From the NCBI RefSeq assembly GCF_030848805.1, contig NC_092364.1, forward strand, positions 2,852,001 through 2,916,000: a stretch of 64,000 nucleotides of DNA. Reading direction: 5' to 3'. The DNA is from Temnothorax longispinosus (lineage: Eukaryota; Arthropoda; Insecta; Hymenoptera; Formicidae). This document shows positions 62,961-64,000 of this stretch, piece by piece. The notes below the pieces were generated by a model. That model saw nothing but the letters and a program-made list of their open reading frames with translations, was not told the origin of the DNA and did not search any database. The position numbers and the translations under genes were made by a program. Positions within the stretch are counted from its first letter, which is position 1; each line of letters starts with the position of its first letter.

Positions 62961-64000
62961 TTTTCTCTTTCTTTCTGCTTCTTCGTCTGCGTTCTATCCT
63001 TTCTCTTTATCGCGCGGTTTCCAGTCGGGAAACAAGACCCCGGTACTCCACGCGCTGTACCGTAAATTCTGCAAATCCGATTCCCAGCCGCCTATTAGAA
63101 ACTGACTTCCTTGAATTGTTAAAAAATAAATAATCTAACGTTGGTTTCCCGTAACGTCGTCGGTTCTCTCCCGACCCTCCCGCCCAGCTGCGTGTCGCTT
63201 TCACGACACGCCATGTGTACACCGAGTCGACAGTCGAGCGATGGCCTGGCATATTACGTATATGTCGACTTATCAGCCGCATCACCGAGGGAAGGAAGAG
63301 CGAGTAACTTGAACCTGCATCGTTACCGCGCTCATGGCATATCCACGCTGCGCTCGTGCAAGCTACCATATAGTATATATAATCACCTCTGCCAAGCGAT
63401 ATTAAATCAGAATAAAGCAAAAAGATGATCATCTAATCTAATTTTTTTTTTCTATTTTTTCTCCCCATTGGACACGAGTCCAATTTATTCCATATTTAGA
63501 AAGCATTTACTTTTTCAATTGACGTAATACGAGTGAAAGCGCATCTTATTGCGTATTATTCTCGTGTTTTCTTTCCCTAGCCCGATTATCTATTATTTAT
63601 AGAGCTCCGGCTACGCGTAGTAGAATTCACGTTGAGCGATTCTCTCAAACGCCGGCCCACCCCGACGCAATCGGGAGATAAGTTAATCTCCACTGAATGG
63701 GAATTCTTGCGGAGTGAGGAGAAAAGAGAGAAATAGAAGCGGCCCCCAAGAAAAGAGAGTCGGGTCGCCTCTATACGTGGGCAAGAGGGAAAAGAGAAGG
63801 AAACGCATACTGGCGCATTATATGCGCTCGGCAGACATCGTAGGCGCGATTCCCTTTCTTCCCTCTCGACTCCTTCGTCCCCCCCCCTCTCCCCCCTCTG
63901 GTCCTCCCGAGACTTCGTCTTCAAGTTTCCATCGCGCGCGAGAGAGCGTATATCTTTTAGACACAGAGCCCAACTTGAAAACTGACGAAAATAAAGCGAG

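Larger units (their letters stand above)
61131..64000. other. CpG-rich and simple-sequence-rich region without a supportable gene
   Basis: GC-rich stretches at 61400-62240 and simple GA/CT repeats dominate. The longest open frame (61343-62128, minus) owes its length to GA/CT-rich and CpG-rich composition and shows no domain. The region could be the promoter of a gene beyond the window. No exon pair with matching phase was found. Confidence 0.4.

Noticed and set aside
1..64000. CRISPR arrays, operons or bacterial insertion sequences
   Set aside because: Genes are spliced and eukaryotic throughout. No regularly spaced direct repeats of CRISPR type were seen.

Overview
This window looks like a chromosomal segment of an insect genome. 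It has spliced genes with GT-AG introns, AT-rich intergenic DNA and sharply CpG-rich promoter islands. The genes recognised are an Atg9 orthologue, an SLC26 transporter and a FoxN1/4-class (jumeau-like) forkhead factor. The CpG richness and small MITEs would fit a hymenopteran, perhaps an ant, but that placement is inference. Two runs of exactly 500 N (34305-34804 and 51317-51816) are assembly gaps.

Layout, left to right. (1) 2-2421 (+): the 3' three exons of a Thr/Pro-rich, Arg-rich low-complexity protein. (2) 4100-5150: a CpG-rich region with three ~75 bp tandem repeats and two consensus-spliced orphan exons on the minus strand. (3) 5.9-12 kb (+): Atg9, six coding exons and 815 aa, with a spliced leader that holds short uORFs and an in-frame upstream ATG. 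(4) 12612-14771 (+): a three-exon, 168-aa protein ending in two C2H2-type zinc fingers. (5) 17334-23640 (-): a ten-exon, 575-aa SLC26/sulfate-permease transporter with a STAS domain. (6) 23.6-34.2 kb: mostly empty, with a decayed or unrecognised coding stretch near 28.3-28.8 kb and a near-perfect RNA hairpin at 29.3 kb. (7) 34.96-51.11 kb (-): a tandem array of three leukotriene A4 hydrolase-like genes bounded by the two gaps. (8) 56050-59232 (+): the FoxN1/4-like forkhead gene, with a long 3' UTR carrying a MITE. (9) 61-64 kb: a CpG-rich and GA/CT-rich region without a supportable gene.

The most unusual system is the array. Copies A and C can be spliced into uninterrupted 629- and 626-codon frames that align with LTA4H from end to end. 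In every copy the zinc site is gone: the HEXXH position reads R-N-I-S/L-Q, the third ligand in WLNE is Lys, and the GGMEN motif reads F-K/E-I/T-E-C. The carboxylate-recognition Arg/Lys and the pocket glutamines are also replaced where they can be compared. Two copies that keep long frames without any catalytic site suggest a retained pseudoenzyme family. Copy B is a pseudogene with two nonsense codons, no exons 3-5, and a 1.5 kb fold-back element in an intron. A 161 bp hAT-type MITE sits just upstream of copy A, and the corresponding sites in the other two copies are empty.

All gene models are read by eye from splice consensus and reading frame. No alignment, database search or expression data were available.
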